Below, one piece after another: positions 53,176 through 61,989 of a stretch of 64,000 nt of DNA. The notes beneath the pieces were generated by a model. It made no database searches. It had not been told where the DNA came from and saw nothing but the letters and a program-made list of their open reading frames with translations. Made by a program: the position numbers and the translations under genes. Source of the stretch: an uncultured Oscillospiraceae bacterium (lineage in GTDB: Bacteria; Bacillota; Clostridia; Oscillospirales; Ruminococcaceae); NCBI GenBank assembly GCA_902490585.1, contig CABUEI010000001.1, positions 139,463 to 203,462 of the forward strand, read 5' to 3'. Numbering within the stretch: position 1 is the first letter of the stretch; every line of letters begins with the position of its first letter.

Positions 53176-53482
53176 TTTCGGTCGTCGGAATCCTTTCCTC
53201 TGACTGTTACTATAGTATACCCCTTTTTTATGAATCATATAATAACGGGCGATGAAAGAAATGTGAAAAATCTTGAAACGAAGGTGTATGTATCGTGGGG
53301 AATGTCCTTTAATGACGGGCAAATTTCATCACAAAAAGTAAATCTGAAGCATACATTGCTATCCGCCGGTAACGCAACTTACGCAATCCGCCAACCGTCA
53401 GAACGGCGAATTTGAAGCGGGTCACACCCGCCACTCGCCGTACATCGTTGTTACATCAATTACAAACATACAGAAAGGCGAA

Positions 53483-53541
53483 TTTTCCATGCCGACTCGG
53501 CATGGAAAAACCCCTTGTACCTTAGGGGGTGGTACAAGGGG
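53483..53541 (-). terminator. Twin hairpins downstream of the iron ADH gene
   Basis: CCCCTTGTACC (53511-53521) pairs with GGTACAAGGGG (53531-53541), and the minus strand continues TTTTT, the terminator for the ADH gene. Next to it CCATGCCG/CGGCATGG (53487-53506) forms a second hairpin. Confidence 0.75.
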
Positions 53542-53607
53542 CTTTCCTTTTGGGTTATAATTCAGAGGCTATATAAATAGATGAAATCAATTTTAATAAC
53601 TACGATA

Positions 53608-54822
53608 TCAGAAATCAACTTCTGTATCGTAGTAGCAGCACTTAAGCAGCTTTTCCATCTCTTCCTGAGTAGGAATACGAGGGTTAGAACCTGTGCAAGC
53701 GTCTGCGATTGCATTCTTAGCGATCTCAGGCAGTCTTTCCAGGAATACGTTTTCGGGAACGAAACCGTTTTCTGTGGGATAGCTGTCTGCGCCGTAGTTC
53801 TTGATGCAGTGAGGAATCTTCAGATCGTCGTTCATCTTACGCAGATAAGCGATGAGGAGCTTTACCTTTTCGTCATCATTAGCACCGCCGAGACCCATGA
53901 AGTCAGCGATTACGCCGTAACGCTTCTTAGCTGTTTCGTCCTTAGCGTTGAATGCGATAACCTTAGGAAGATACATAGCGTTTGCGGCACCGTGTATGAT
54001 ATGAGCACCGTAATCAGCGAATGCGGCACCTGTCTTGTGAGCCATTGAGTGAACGATACCGAGCAGAGCATTTGAGAATGCCATACCTGCGAGACACTGT
54101 GCATTGTGCATTGCATCACGCTTAGCCATATCGCCGTTGTAAGAATCAACGAGGTCGTTCTGGATCATCTTGATTGCGTGCAGAGCAAGAGGATCTGTGA
54201 AGTCGCAGTTAGCTGTTGATACATAAGCTTCTACTGCGTGTGTCATAGCGTCCATACCTGTATGTGCTACGAGCTTCTGAGGCATTGTTTCAGCAAGCTC
54301 GGGATCAACGATAGCAACATCGGGAGTGATCTCGAAGTCAGCGATAGGATACTTGATACCCTTGTGGTAGTCTGTGATGATTGAGAATGCTGTAACTTCT
54401 GTAGCTGTACCTGATGTTGAAGAAATAGCGCAGAAGTGAGCTTTCTTTCTCAGTTCGGGGATACCGAATACCTTGCACATATCTTCAAATGTGCAGTCGG
54501 GGTACTCATACTTGATCCACATAGCCTTAGCTGCGTCGATAGGAGAACCGCCGCCCATTGCTACGATCCAGTCGGGCTGGAACTTGAGCATTGCGTCTGC
54601 ACCCTTCATAACTGTTTCAACGGAAGGATCGGGCTCTACGTTCTCAAAGAGTTCAACCTCCATGCCTGCTTCCTTCAGATAAGCTTCAGCCTTCTGTAAG
54701 AAACCGAAACGTTTCATTGAACCGCCGCCTACGACGATCATTGCTTTCTTACCTTTGAAGCTCTTTAATGCCTCAAGTGCGCCCTTGCCGTGATAAACAT
54801 CTCTGGGTAATGTAAATCTCAT
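53608..54822 (-). CDS. Iron-containing alcohol dehydrogenase (group III)
   Basis: 404 aa. NAD(P)-binding GGGSPIDAAKAMW near 95, then metal ligands in GMDAMTHAVEAY (Asp, His), GIVHSMAHKTGAAF (His) and GAHIIHGAANAMYLP (His), as in clostridial butanol and propanol dehydrogenases. Reduces aldehydes to alcohols to reoxidise NADH in fermentation. RBS AGGAGGAA. The promoter carries a Rex-like palindrome. Codon bias suggests high expression. Confidence 0.92.
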   Translation of the reverse strand: MRFTLPRDVYHGKGALEALKSFKGKKAMIVVGGGSMKRFGFLQKAEAYLKEAGMEVELFENVEPDPSVETVMKGADAMLKFQPDWIVAMGGGSPIDAAKAMWIKYEYPDCTFEDMCKVFGIPELRKKAHFCAISSTSGTATEVTAFSIITDYHKGIKYPIADFEITPDVAIVDPELAETMPQKLVAHTGMDAMTHAVEAYVSTANCDFTDPLALHAIKMIQNDLVDSYNGDMAKRDAMHNAQCLAGMAFSNALLGIVHSMAHKTGAAFADYGAHIIHGAANAMYLPKVIAFNAKDETAKKRYGVIADFMGLGGANDDEKVKLLIAYLRKMNDDLKIPHCIKNYGADSYPTENGFVPENVFLERLPEIAKNAIADACTGSNPRIPTQEEMEKLLKCCYYDTEVDF

Positions 54823-54933
54823 GTGAAATTCCTCCTGTTTGGCTTTTTAGCCGTTTTTTAATCTATATTTAGTTGTTGTTATCCGTATGTCCTGCGTTAT
54901 GTATTTTTATGTTACAGGACTTCTTTCTTTTGT

Positions 54934-54970
54934 TCGTTATTATTTTAACATACTCCCCCGGAATTGTAAA
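54934..54970 (-). promoter_or_regulatory. Promoter of the iron ADH gene with Rex-like operator
   Basis: Minus strand TTTACA (54970-54965), 17-bp spacer, TAAAAT (54947-54942). The -10 is embedded in ATGTTAA-AATA-ATAACGA (54951-54934), matching the Rex consensus TTGTTAA-N4-TTAACAA at 11 of 14 positions. The 54971-55214 stretch shows nothing else I can support. Confidence 0.5.
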
Positions 54971-55214
54971 ATATAATTTAGGAATATCGGTATGTGTTTA
55001 TCTATATAACAATATCTAATAAAATCCGTCCAAATCCGCTCTGTATCGACATTTGCGGTAACAAAGCCGTTTGTGAGCTTTCTGTAACAGAAATGTGAAA
55101 AGTGCGTAAAAAGCTAAATGTCAATATATGGCTGATTTTTTAATGGATAAATATTGCATTACTGGAACTTGTCAAAAGGTCTGCCGCACCTGCTTACCGC
55201 ATATAACCGCTTTG

Positions 55215-55249
55215 AAAATCAAAGAACGCAGTGCATACACCCTGCGTTC
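55215..55249 (-). terminator. Terminator of the glutamate synthase operon
   Basis: GAACGCAG (55224-55231) and CTGCGTTC (55242-55249); the minus strand continues TTTGATTTT. Confidence 0.75.
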
Positions 55250-55254
55250 GCTGT

Positions 55255-55833
55255 TTATTCTTCTTCCTTTGTGTTCTGATACGTCTTTAATATATCCTCC
55301 GCAACGGCTCTTTGCGTCTTTCTAAGATCCATTGCCTGCTTCTGAATATGCCTGTGTGCCTGTTCCTCCGTCAGATTCAGATACTGCATGAGCATTGACT
55401 TTGCACGGTTTACTATCTTCATATCGGATAACTGCTGTGTCAGCTGTCTGTTTTCCTCTTCAAGCTTTGCCATTCCTATATGTGCGATTTCGGCAAGCTT
55501 TATTGTCTGTATAAGCAAAGCTTTGTTGAACGGACGGGGCAGGACAAACGCTCCCGTGAATCGTATCTTCTTCTGTACTTCGTCAGATATCTCACGCTTT
55601 GCAAGTACGACTACGCCGTTCTTTGCGTCCTTTGCTATATCTGCGACAAGATCAAGCCCGAATTCGTCCGAAAGGGGAGTGGAGATGATGACACTATCAA
55701 ACCTTGATATATCTACGCCTCTTACGATAGCGCCGCTTGTGAAAGTCGAGATGTTGTCGCAGTCAAGATCAATCAGAAGTCCTGCTATGCTGTCGCAGAT
55801 TTCGCTTGTTTTGCCTGCTATAAGTACATTCAT
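55255..55833 (-). CDS. ANTAR-domain antiterminator with receiver-like domain
   Basis: 192 aa. Residues 1-120 are a degenerate response-regulator receiver (MNVLIAGKTSEIC, ISTPLSDEFG, VVVLAKR), lacking the usual acidic phosphorylation pocket. A coiled-coil linker (KLEEENRQLTQQL) leads into the ANTAR RNA-binding domain IVNRAKSMLMQYLNLTEEQAHRHIQKQAMD (about 138-185). ANTAR proteins bind paired hairpins in leaders and prevent termination, often of nitrogen genes. Last of six genes for glutamate synthase, whose leader contains a matching hairpin (61217-61232). Confidence 0.85.
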   Translation of the reverse strand: MNVLIAGKTSEICDSIAGLLIDLDCDNISTFTSGAIVRGVDISRFDSVIISTPLSDEFGLDLVADIAKDAKNGVVVLAKREISDEVQKKIRFTGAFVLPRPFNKALLIQTIKLAEIAHIGMAKLEEENRQLTQQLSDMKIVNRAKSMLMQYLNLTEEQAHRHIQKQAMDLRKTQRAVAEDILKTYQNTKEEE

Positions 55834-55927
55834 TCCGACACCCTCTTTCGTGGTATTAAACGCTCTGCCGACGCACCCTTAAAATCGGCAGGGCGTTTTA
55901 TATCTATATATCTATTTTCCGTTCTTA

Positions 55928-56653
55928 TCAGTTATGCGTATAAAGCTGTTTGTACGGACTTGCCGTGTTCGGCGACAACTTGTAGAATCTGCCCTTTAAC
56001 AGTGTGTTTGTATCATATCCGAAATTCTTTGCAAATTCGTCAACGTATTCACGGATATCAGCCTTGTCGCTGTCGTCAGCTACTTCGCATGAAACCTGTA
56101 CGGGAAGACCCTTGGGGGCTTCATCACTGCGGATGTACATGTGACCGCCGTGCATTCCCGTTCCGCAGAACGAGCCCACAGGCACTTTGCCGTCACAGCC
56201 GATACCGAGTACTACGATAATTCCGCCTGCCTGGTATTCGCCGAGGAAATCTCCGACCTTGCCGCCGATGATTATTTTCGGGTAGAATTCGTGATATTCC
56301 TTCATGTGTATTCCTACACGGTAGCCTGCGTTGCCTTTTACGAATATCTTACCGGAACGCATTGCGTAGCCTGTCGTGTCACCGCAGTTGCCGTGAATGA
56401 AAATCTCACCGTTGTTCATTGTATCGCCGATAGCGTCCTGACCGTTGCCGTGTACTATAATAGTACTTCCGTCAAGATATGCACCCAGAGCGTTGCCGGG
56501 AGTTCCCTCTACGGTAATTGTCTTGCCTGCAACGCCGCAACCTATGTAACGCTGTCCCATTGCATCGGTTATCGTTATATCCTTGTCGGCACATTCGACT
56601 ATCTTTTTATTAAGGTCGTAATAACCTATTTCATTAGCATTTAATACTGTCAT
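55928..56653 (-). CDS. Glutamate synthase alpha subunit, C-terminal GXGXG domain (stand-alone)
   Basis: 241 aa beta-helix of repeating G-x-x-G turns (GQRYIGCGVAGKTITVEG, GNALGAYLDGSTIIVHGNGQDAIGD, GNCGDTTGYAMRSGKIFVKGNAG). In the archaeal-type split glutamate synthase this structural domain of GltB is a separate polypeptide. Lies 38 bp after the flavoprotein gene and 94 bp before the ANTAR gene. Confidence 0.9.
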   Translation of the reverse strand: MTVLNANEIGYYDLNKKIVECADKDITITDAMGQRYIGCGVAGKTITVEGTPGNALGAYLDGSTIIVHGNGQDAIGDTMNNGEIFIHGNCGDTTGYAMRSGKIFVKGNAGYRVGIHMKEYHEFYPKIIIGGKVGDFLGEYQAGGIIVVLGIGCDGKVPVGSFCGTGMHGGHMYIRSDEAPKGLPVQVSCEVADDSDKADIREYVDEFAKNFGYDTNTLLKGRFYKLSPNTASPYKQLYTHN

Positions 56654-56691
56654 GGCTTATCCTCCGTTATTGCAGACATTTCAGTGCTGTG

Positions 56692-57927
56692 TCAGTGCTT
56701 TTTGCCTGCAAGCTTTTCTTCACGTCTTGCTTTGCCGAACATCATCATCTGAGGCTTTTCTCTGAGAAGATCAAGGTCAACCTCGGTAAGAGGAATCTGT
56801 TCCTTTATCATAGAGGTATAGATACCTGCTCTTGCTACGTCGCCCATAAGTATGAAGCCCTTCAGCAGACCGTCCTTGAATACGAGCTTCTTGTATATCT
56901 CCTTGTCGGCGTCTTCCGTGATATCTTCTTCGCCGTCATAGCTTCCGGCTGTTATGATATGCAGACCGTAGAAACCGATTGCGTTCATCGGTATAGCGTT
57001 CAGATAAAGCGTTTCCTCGCCTGCCATATTTTTGCCTGCGACCTCGCCCTGCATAAATGCGTTAGGCAGAAGTGCGAGTATCCTGTCGGTATTTGACGAA
57101 CAATCGTGGCTTACCGTGCAGTCGCCTGCGGCATAAACGTTGTCAATCGTTGTCTGCTGGTGAAGGTCGGTTATTATACCCTTTTCAACCTTGCCGCCCG
57201 CATCGCTTACAAGCTCTGTGTTAGGCCTTACGCCGACAGCTATTACAAGAATATCAAAATCCACTGTTTCGCCGTTTGTCAGCTTCGCACTGTTTTTTGA
57301 GAACTGCTCAACGCTTGCACCGAGTATGAACTTTGTGCCTTTGTTTTCGATATGCTTCTGCATTATCTCACCGGCACGGACATCAAGAATACTCGGGAGT
57401 ATCCTGTCCGCAAGGTCAACTACAGTAATATCGGCGTTCAGATGATGCAGAGCCTCTGCACATTTAAGACCGATAAGACCTGCACCGATTATCAGCACCT
57501 TTGTACCTGCAGTTACTTTTTCACGGATAGCCTTTGCACTGTCCCATGTCATAAACGTGAACTTATCTTCGACTTTATCAAGATCTTTCATCGGAGGAAC
57601 AAACGGTTTTGAACCCGTTGCTACCAATAACTTATCATACTGTACTTTCTCTCCGTTGTCAAGTACCACATATCCGTTTTCGATTTTCTCCGCACGGGTC
57701 GAGAACATTGTTTTAACGTTGTTCTTCTCGTAAAAATCGGGTTCTCTGTAATATATCTTGTCGTCGGCGACCTTACCCTCAAGCCAGTAGCTTATAAGAG
57801 GTCTTGAATATGTATGATATGCTTCGTCAGTGATGATCGTGATGTTACCGCTCTTATCGACCGAGCGTATTCCCTGAACTGCACCGATAGCGGCGGCGGA
57901 GTTTCCTATGATAACATAATTCTTCAT
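56692..57927 (-). CDS. FAD-dependent pyridine nucleotide-disulfide oxidoreductase, glutamate synthase electron input
   Basis: 411 aa. FAD site IIGNSAAAIGAVQGIRS at the N-terminus, NAD(P) site VLIIGAGLIGLKCAEALHHL near 147, and GITDLHQQTTIDNVYAAGDC near 270. Passes electrons from NAD(P)H to the ferredoxin subunit and the FMN/Fe-S catalytic subunit. Member of the six-gene operon. Confidence 0.88.
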   Translation of the reverse strand: MKNYVIIGNSAAAIGAVQGIRSVDKSGNITIITDEAYHTYSRPLISYWLEGKVADDKIYYREPDFYEKNNVKTMFSTRAEKIENGYVVLDNGEKVQYDKLLVATGSKPFVPPMKDLDKVEDKFTFMTWDSAKAIREKVTAGTKVLIIGAGLIGLKCAEALHHLNADITVVDLADRILPSILDVRAGEIMQKHIENKGTKFILGASVEQFSKNSAKLTNGETVDFDILVIAVGVRPNTELVSDAGGKVEKGIITDLHQQTTIDNVYAAGDCTVSHDCSSNTDRILALLPNAFMQGEVAGKNMAGEETLYLNAIPMNAIGFYGLHIITAGSYDGEEDITEDADKEIYKKLVFKDGLLKGFILMGDVARAGIYTSMIKEQIPLTEVDLDLLREKPQMMMFGKARREEKLAGKKH

Positions 57928-57939
57928 TTTCGCTCCTCC

Positions 57940-58374
57940 TTATCTTTCTTCAAGGACGATAGCCTTGTTGGGACAACCCTTTACGCAAGCAGGCTCGCCG
58001 TTGTTGTTCTTCATACAAAGGTCGCACTTCTGGATTACCTTTGAATTCTCGCTTGTTACGATACAGCCGTAAGGACAGGCAAGCACACAGGTATAACAAC
58101 CTACACAACGGCTCTCGTCACACGAGATAACGCCGTCTTTCTGCGATAAGGCACCTGTGATACAGCTCTTTACGCAAAGAGGGGTTTCACAGTGGCGGCA
58201 CTGTACCGCAAAGTTTATGCCACTGCCTTCCTCGACCTTTATTCTCGGGATCGGCTTGTTGCCGTTTGCAAAAGCCTTTATCATATTTTCGGCTCCGCTG
58301 TTTGCGGCGGCGCAGTAATATTCGCACAGATGGCACGCAAGGCACCAGTCCTCGTTAACGTAAACTCTTTTCAT
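57940..58374 (-). CDS. Polyferredoxin-type 4Fe-4S protein of the glutamate synthase operon
   Basis: 144 aa with several [4Fe-4S] motifs (CLACHLCEYYC, CRHCETPLCVKSC, CVGCYTCVLACPYGC, CDLCMKNNNGEPACVKGCP), the HycB/DMSO-reductase-like pattern. Likely carries electrons between the flavoprotein and the GltB-type subunit. Lies 12 bp before the flavoprotein gene. Confidence 0.9.
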   Translation of the reverse strand: MKRVYVNEDWCLACHLCEYYCAAANSGAENMIKAFANGNKPIPRIKVEEGSGINFAVQCRHCETPLCVKSCITGALSQKDGVISCDESRCVGCYTCVLACPYGCIVTSENSKVIQKCDLCMKNNNGEPACVKGCPNKAIVLEER

Positions 58375-58389
58375 TTTACTTCTCCTTTA

Positions 58390-59895
58390 TCACTGACCTG
58401 CGTGCTGTATGCCGAGTATCTCAAGCTCTTTTTCGTTAAGGCCGATACCTCTGAGCATAAGTCTGTTGCCCTTGAGAGCCTCTACGGAGTTGATACCCAT
58501 ACCGCCCATCATTTCCTTGATCTCGTGATCCCACGCATGAACAAGATTTACAAGACGCTGATAACCGATGTTGGGGTTAAGACGCTTTACAAGGTCGGGA
58601 CGCTGAGTTGCGATACCCCAGTTGCACTTACCTGTCTGACAGCTTCTGCAAAGGTGACAGCCGAGCGCCAGCAGAGCGGCAGTGCCGATATAACAAGCGT
58701 CCGCACCGAGTGCGATAGCCTTTACAACGTCCGAGCTTGAACGGATAGAACCTGCAACCACTACAGAAACCTCGTTTCTGATACCCTCGTCACGCAGACG
58801 CTGGTCAACGCTTGCAAGGGCAAGCTCTATCGGGATACCGACGTTATCTCTTATTCTTGTGGGGGCTGCACCCGTACCGCCTCTGTAACCGTCTATTGCG
58901 ATTATATCCGCACCCGAACGTGCGATACCGGATGCGATAGCGGCAACGTTATGTACTGCGGCAATCTTTACGATGACGGGCTTTTTGTACTCTGTAGCCT
59001 CTTTCAGTGAAAGAACAAGCTGACGTAAGTCCTCTATCGAATATATATCGTGGTGGGGAGCAGGGGAGATAGCGTCCGTTCCCATAGGGATCATTCTTGT
59101 TCTTGAAACGTCCTCAAGAATCTTTGCTCCGGGGAGATGTCCGCCGATACCGGGCTTTGCACCCTGACCCATCTTGATTTCTATTGCCGCACCCGTTTCA
59201 AGATAATCCTTGAATACGCCGAAACGTCCCGATGCGACCTGTACTATAGTATTGGGACCGTACTGATAGAAGTCCTTGTGCAGACCGCCCTCACCTGTGT
59301 TGTAGAATATACCGAGCTCCGTAGCCGCTCTTGCAAGGCTCTCGTGAGCGTTACGGCTGATAGAGCCGTATGACATCGCCGAGAACATGATAGGCGTTGA
59401 AAGTTCAAGCGTAGGTGTCGTTTCCGTCTTTACACTGCCGTCCTCGTTGAAAGAAACGTTCTTCGGTTTCTTTCCGAGGAAAACCTTTGTTTCCATAGGT
59501 TCACGCAGGGGGTCGATCGGAGGGTTCGTTACCTGAGAAGCGTTAAGCAGTATCTTGTCCCAGTAAACCGGGTATTCCTTGGGGTTACCCATTGCAGAAA
59601 GGAGAACGCCGCCTGTTTCTGCCTGCTTGTAGACTTCCGTCATTATCTGCTGGCTCCAGTTGGAGTTGTTTCTGAACTTGTTGGGGTTATCCACTATCTT
59701 CAATGCACCTGTAGGACAGATACATACACATCTCTGGCAGTCAACGCACTGCTGGCTGTCCGAGATCATCATATCAAGGTCGCCGTCGTATCTGTGTACC
59801 TCGTTTGCACACTGTCTTGCGCAAGCCTGACATTTTATGCAACGGTCCTTATCTCTTATAACATCAAATAAAGGCTGAAAATAATTAAGTGCCAC
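58390..59895 (-). CDS. Glutamate synthase, FMN/Fe-S catalytic subunit (archaeal type)
   Basis: 501 aa. N-terminal 2x[4Fe-4S] ferredoxin domain (CIKCQACARQC, CVDCQRCVCIC) followed by the FMN-binding synthase domain: FSAMSYGSISRNAHES, GEGGLHKDFYQYGPN, QGAKPGIGGHLPG, IDGYRGGTGAAPTRIRDN and the 3Fe-4S-type CHLCRSCQTGKCNWG. Condenses ammonia with 2-oxoglutarate and reduces it to glutamate. Ammonia comes from the amidotransferase encoded just upstream. Confidence 0.93.
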   Translation of the reverse strand: MALNYFQPLFDVIRDKDRCIKCQACARQCANEVHRYDGDLDMMISDSQQCVDCQRCVCICPTGALKIVDNPNKFRNNSNWSQQIMTEVYKQAETGGVLLSAMGNPKEYPVYWDKILLNASQVTNPPIDPLREPMETKVFLGKKPKNVSFNEDGSVKTETTPTLELSTPIMFSAMSYGSISRNAHESLARAATELGIFYNTGEGGLHKDFYQYGPNTIVQVASGRFGVFKDYLETGAAIEIKMGQGAKPGIGGHLPGAKILEDVSRTRMIPMGTDAISPAPHHDIYSIEDLRQLVLSLKEATEYKKPVIVKIAAVHNVAAIASGIARSGADIIAIDGYRGGTGAAPTRIRDNVGIPIELALASVDQRLRDEGIRNEVSVVVAGSIRSSSDVVKAIALGADACYIGTAALLALGCHLCRSCQTGKCNWGIATQRPDLVKRLNPNIGYQRLVNLVHAWDHEIKEMMGGMGINSVEALKGNRLMLRGIGLNEKELEILGIQHAGQ

Positions 59896-59912
59896 TGTTA
59901 CCGCTCCCTTTC

Positions 59913-61088
59913 TTACTTCTTTTCGTTCAGTTTAACGATGATAGGTTCGCCGCCTCTTGGTGACCAGATACGGTCAACAACGGGACAGATAGCTCTTATC
60001 GCACATTCCTCACTTGCGAGGTAAACCATGTCGCCTTTTTCTGCGGCAACCATTGAACGAAGTTTAAGTCTGTCGTTGAGTGCCATGAGTCCGCCGTCAA
60101 ATCCGAGGATAATCGAGAACGGTCCTGTTATCAGAAGGCTTGAGAATACGTTTCTGAAGTATTTCAGCTTCTGTCTTTCGCTCTCACTGTACTTATCCGA
60201 GTCTATCTCACTCCAGAAAGGAGCGGCAATTATCTTTGCGATATCTTCAAGACATAGCTTCTGTTTTCTGTTGAGGAAGTCTATTATATATGTAATAACT
60301 TCGGTATCTGTCAGCAGGTTGCACTTGTAACCATACATTTCGATGTATCTTCTGTTTGCATCGTAGGAAGAAATCTCACCGTTATGTACTATAGTATAAT
60401 CAAGCAGTGCAAACGGATGAGCACCGCCCCACCAACCCGGTGTGTTTGTGGGATATCTGCCGTGTGCCGTCCACGCATAACCTGCGTATTCTTCAAGTCT
60501 GTAGAACTCTCCGACATCTTCCGGATAACCGACAGCCTTGAATACGCCCATGTTCTTACCGCTTGAGAAAACGTAAGAACCGTTTATCTTATCATTGATG
60601 TTGATAACACACTGAGCAACGAATTCTCTTTCGTCGAGCTGACTTTCAGTGAGCTTTGTCGGCAGGGGATTTACGAAATATCTCCAGATGAGCGGCTCGT
60701 TTGTTATATTCGGGTGCTTTCTCGTGGGAATACGGGAAAGATTTACAACGTCAAAATGCTTGTCAAGGAAACGTTCGGTTTCAACTCTGGCTTCGTTTGA
60801 GTCGTAGAAAATATGGAATGCGTACTGATCCTTGTATTCGGGGTAAATACCGTATCCTGCGAAACCGCCGCCCAGACCGTTTGATCTGTCGTGCATATAA
60901 GAAATAGACTTCACTATCTTATCGCCGCATATTCTGTTGCCGTCCCTGCTTATAAAACCTGAAATAGCACAACCGGCAGGTATTCTTACCTGACCTTCTT
61001 TTTCCAACATAAGCTCACTCCTGTTCGGTATAGGTTTGTTTTTTGTTTTCTGTACGTTTTTGGACGTTTTAAATCCGTCAAATTTCAT
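59913..61088 (-). CDS. Class II glutamine amidotransferase of glutamate synthase
   Basis: 391 aa. The Ntn-type nucleophile Cys is internal (RIPAGCAISGFISRDG, Cys40), so an N-terminal propeptide of about 39 residues must be removed, as in other GltB proteins. Other family signs: GLGGGFAGYGIY, HGRYPTNTPGWWGGAHPFA and HNGEISSYDANRRYIE. Provides ammonia from glutamine. First gene of the operon, behind a 175-nt leader. Confidence 0.9.
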   Translation of the reverse strand: MKFDGFKTSKNVQKTKNKPIPNRSELMLEKEGQVRIPAGCAISGFISRDGNRICGDKIVKSISYMHDRSNGLGGGFAGYGIYPEYKDQYAFHIFYDSNEARVETERFLDKHFDVVNLSRIPTRKHPNITNEPLIWRYFVNPLPTKLTESQLDEREFVAQCVININDKINGSYVFSSGKNMGVFKAVGYPEDVGEFYRLEEYAGYAWTAHGRYPTNTPGWWGGAHPFALLDYTIVHNGEISSYDANRRYIEMYGYKCNLLTDTEVITYIIDFLNRKQKLCLEDIAKIIAAPFWSEIDSDKYSESERQKLKYFRNVFSSLLITGPFSIILGFDGGLMALNDRLKLRSMVAAEKGDMVYLASEECAIRAICPVVDRIWSPRGGEPIIVKLNEKK

Positions 61089-61097
61089 TTTTGGGGA

Positions 61098-61245
61098 TAA
61101 AAACAGCAGGCAACAGATGATTTACTCCGTAAATTTGCGGTATTTTGTAATTTAACCGTAAATTTGAGGGATATTTGCAGTAAAATGAAACTTTCATTTC
61201 AATTTGACTGTCATCTGAAACAGCTTTGTTTCGTTAATTGCCTGC
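61098..61245 (-). promoter_or_regulatory. Leader of the glutamate synthase operon with ANTAR-like hairpin and possible terminator
   Basis: Minus strand GAAAC, hexaloop AAAGCT, GTTTC (61232-61217): A at loop position 1 and G at 4, as ANTAR proteins prefer. Fourteen nt later AAATG/CATTT (61199-61183) holds the loop AAAGTTT, one base longer than ideal. Both are bracketed by GCAGGCAA (61245-61238) and TTGCCTGC (61113-61106), followed by TGTTTTTA, which could terminate. Confidence 0.55.
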
Positions 61246-61267
61246 AGTCGTTTTGACCACAGTTGTA

Positions 61268-61296
61268 ATTATATCACGGGTTTGCGGTGTTGTCAA
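61268..61296 (-). promoter_or_regulatory. Consensus promoter of the glutamate synthase operon
   Basis: Minus strand TTGACA (61296-61291), 17-bp spacer, TATAAT (61273-61268). Confidence 0.8.
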
Positions 61297-61495
61297 TACG
61301 TTTTTGCAAGTTTTTTAGATGAAACTTGCAAAACATTTTCTTGCAAATCTGCGGTTTGGTTATGCAAAATGACAGCAGATATAAGGAATGAGGCTCAACA
61401 ATGCCGTTTTCCAAGGGTCGTGCAACACAAGGACAAAGTAATAAAAAATGGCTGAACGTCATATATCTGTACTAAAAACGAAAGCAGGTAACGGA

Positions 61496-61891
61496 ATGGT
61501 GCATCGCAGAAACTACGGGATAGTTATAAAAAAGGCAAGACCGTTTATAAAAGGTATAATAGCAGGAGTAACCGTTACGGTGATATGTGCTGTAATCGGT
61601 GCATTGATTTTCAACATTGCCGACGCTCCCGAGGGTGCCGATTCGGTAATGGGATATGTTACCCTCGGTGCATCGGCTGTTATGTGCGGAATGTTCTTTG
61701 GCGGCGGACGCAGAAAAAACGGATTTGCATGGGGCACACTCGGCGGAATTTCAATGTTTGTACTGTGCCTTATCATTACTCTGATAACCGGCGGATTTTC
61801 GGGAATGGAACTTGTACCGAAATTCATCGCTTCTGCGGTGTGCGGCTGTGTCGGAGGAATAATCGGAGTAAATCTTGCGGCGGAGCATTAG
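61496..61891 (+). CDS. Small four-helix membrane protein, TIGR04086-like
   Basis: 131 aa from ATG 61496 (MVHRRNYGIVIKKARP); an in-frame start at 61448 gives 147 aa but has a poorer ribosome site. Four membrane segments, with a glycine-rich SAVMCGMFFGGGRRKNGFAWGT turn between the second and third, as in a family of uncharacterised Clostridial membrane proteins (TIGR04086, from memory). Function unknown. The region 61310-61447 upstream holds nothing else clear. Confidence 0.7.
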   Translation: MVHRRNYGIVIKKARPFIKGIIAGVTVTVICAVIGALIFNIADAPEGADSVMGYVTLGASAVMCGMFFGGGRRKNGFAWGTLGGISMFVLCLIITLITGGFSGMELVPKFIASAVCGCVGGIIGVNLAAEH

Positions 61892-61906
61892 AATATTTTA
61901 TTACTA

Positions 61907-61935
61907 TAGACAAACAAAACAAAATGTGGTAGAAT
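61907..61935 (+). promoter_or_regulatory. Promoter of metY
   Basis: TAGACA (61907-61912), 17-bp spacer, TAGAAT (61930-61935), 55 bp upstream of the start. The short leader has a small CCTTAAAC/GTTTAGG hairpin and no SAM riboswitch. Confidence 0.45.
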
Positions 61936-61989
61936 TACCTTAAACCCTGTAAGTTTAGGGCTAATTAAAAAATCAAAGGAAGACTTACT

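Noticed and set aside
53230..53415. 61-codon ORF downstream of the possible membrane peptide
   Set aside because: No promoter or RBS and no recognisable protein; the DNA between fliB and the ADH gene looks degenerate.
61183..61199. Second perfect ANTAR hexaloop
   Set aside because: On counting, the loop AAAGTTT has seven bases (or five if A-U closes), so only the first hairpin is an exact hexaloop; it is kept as a weaker part of the candidate.
61892..61989. SAM riboswitch upstream of metY
   Set aside because: The intergenic region is 98 bp and the transcribed leader about 50 nt, too small, and no S-box core is visible.
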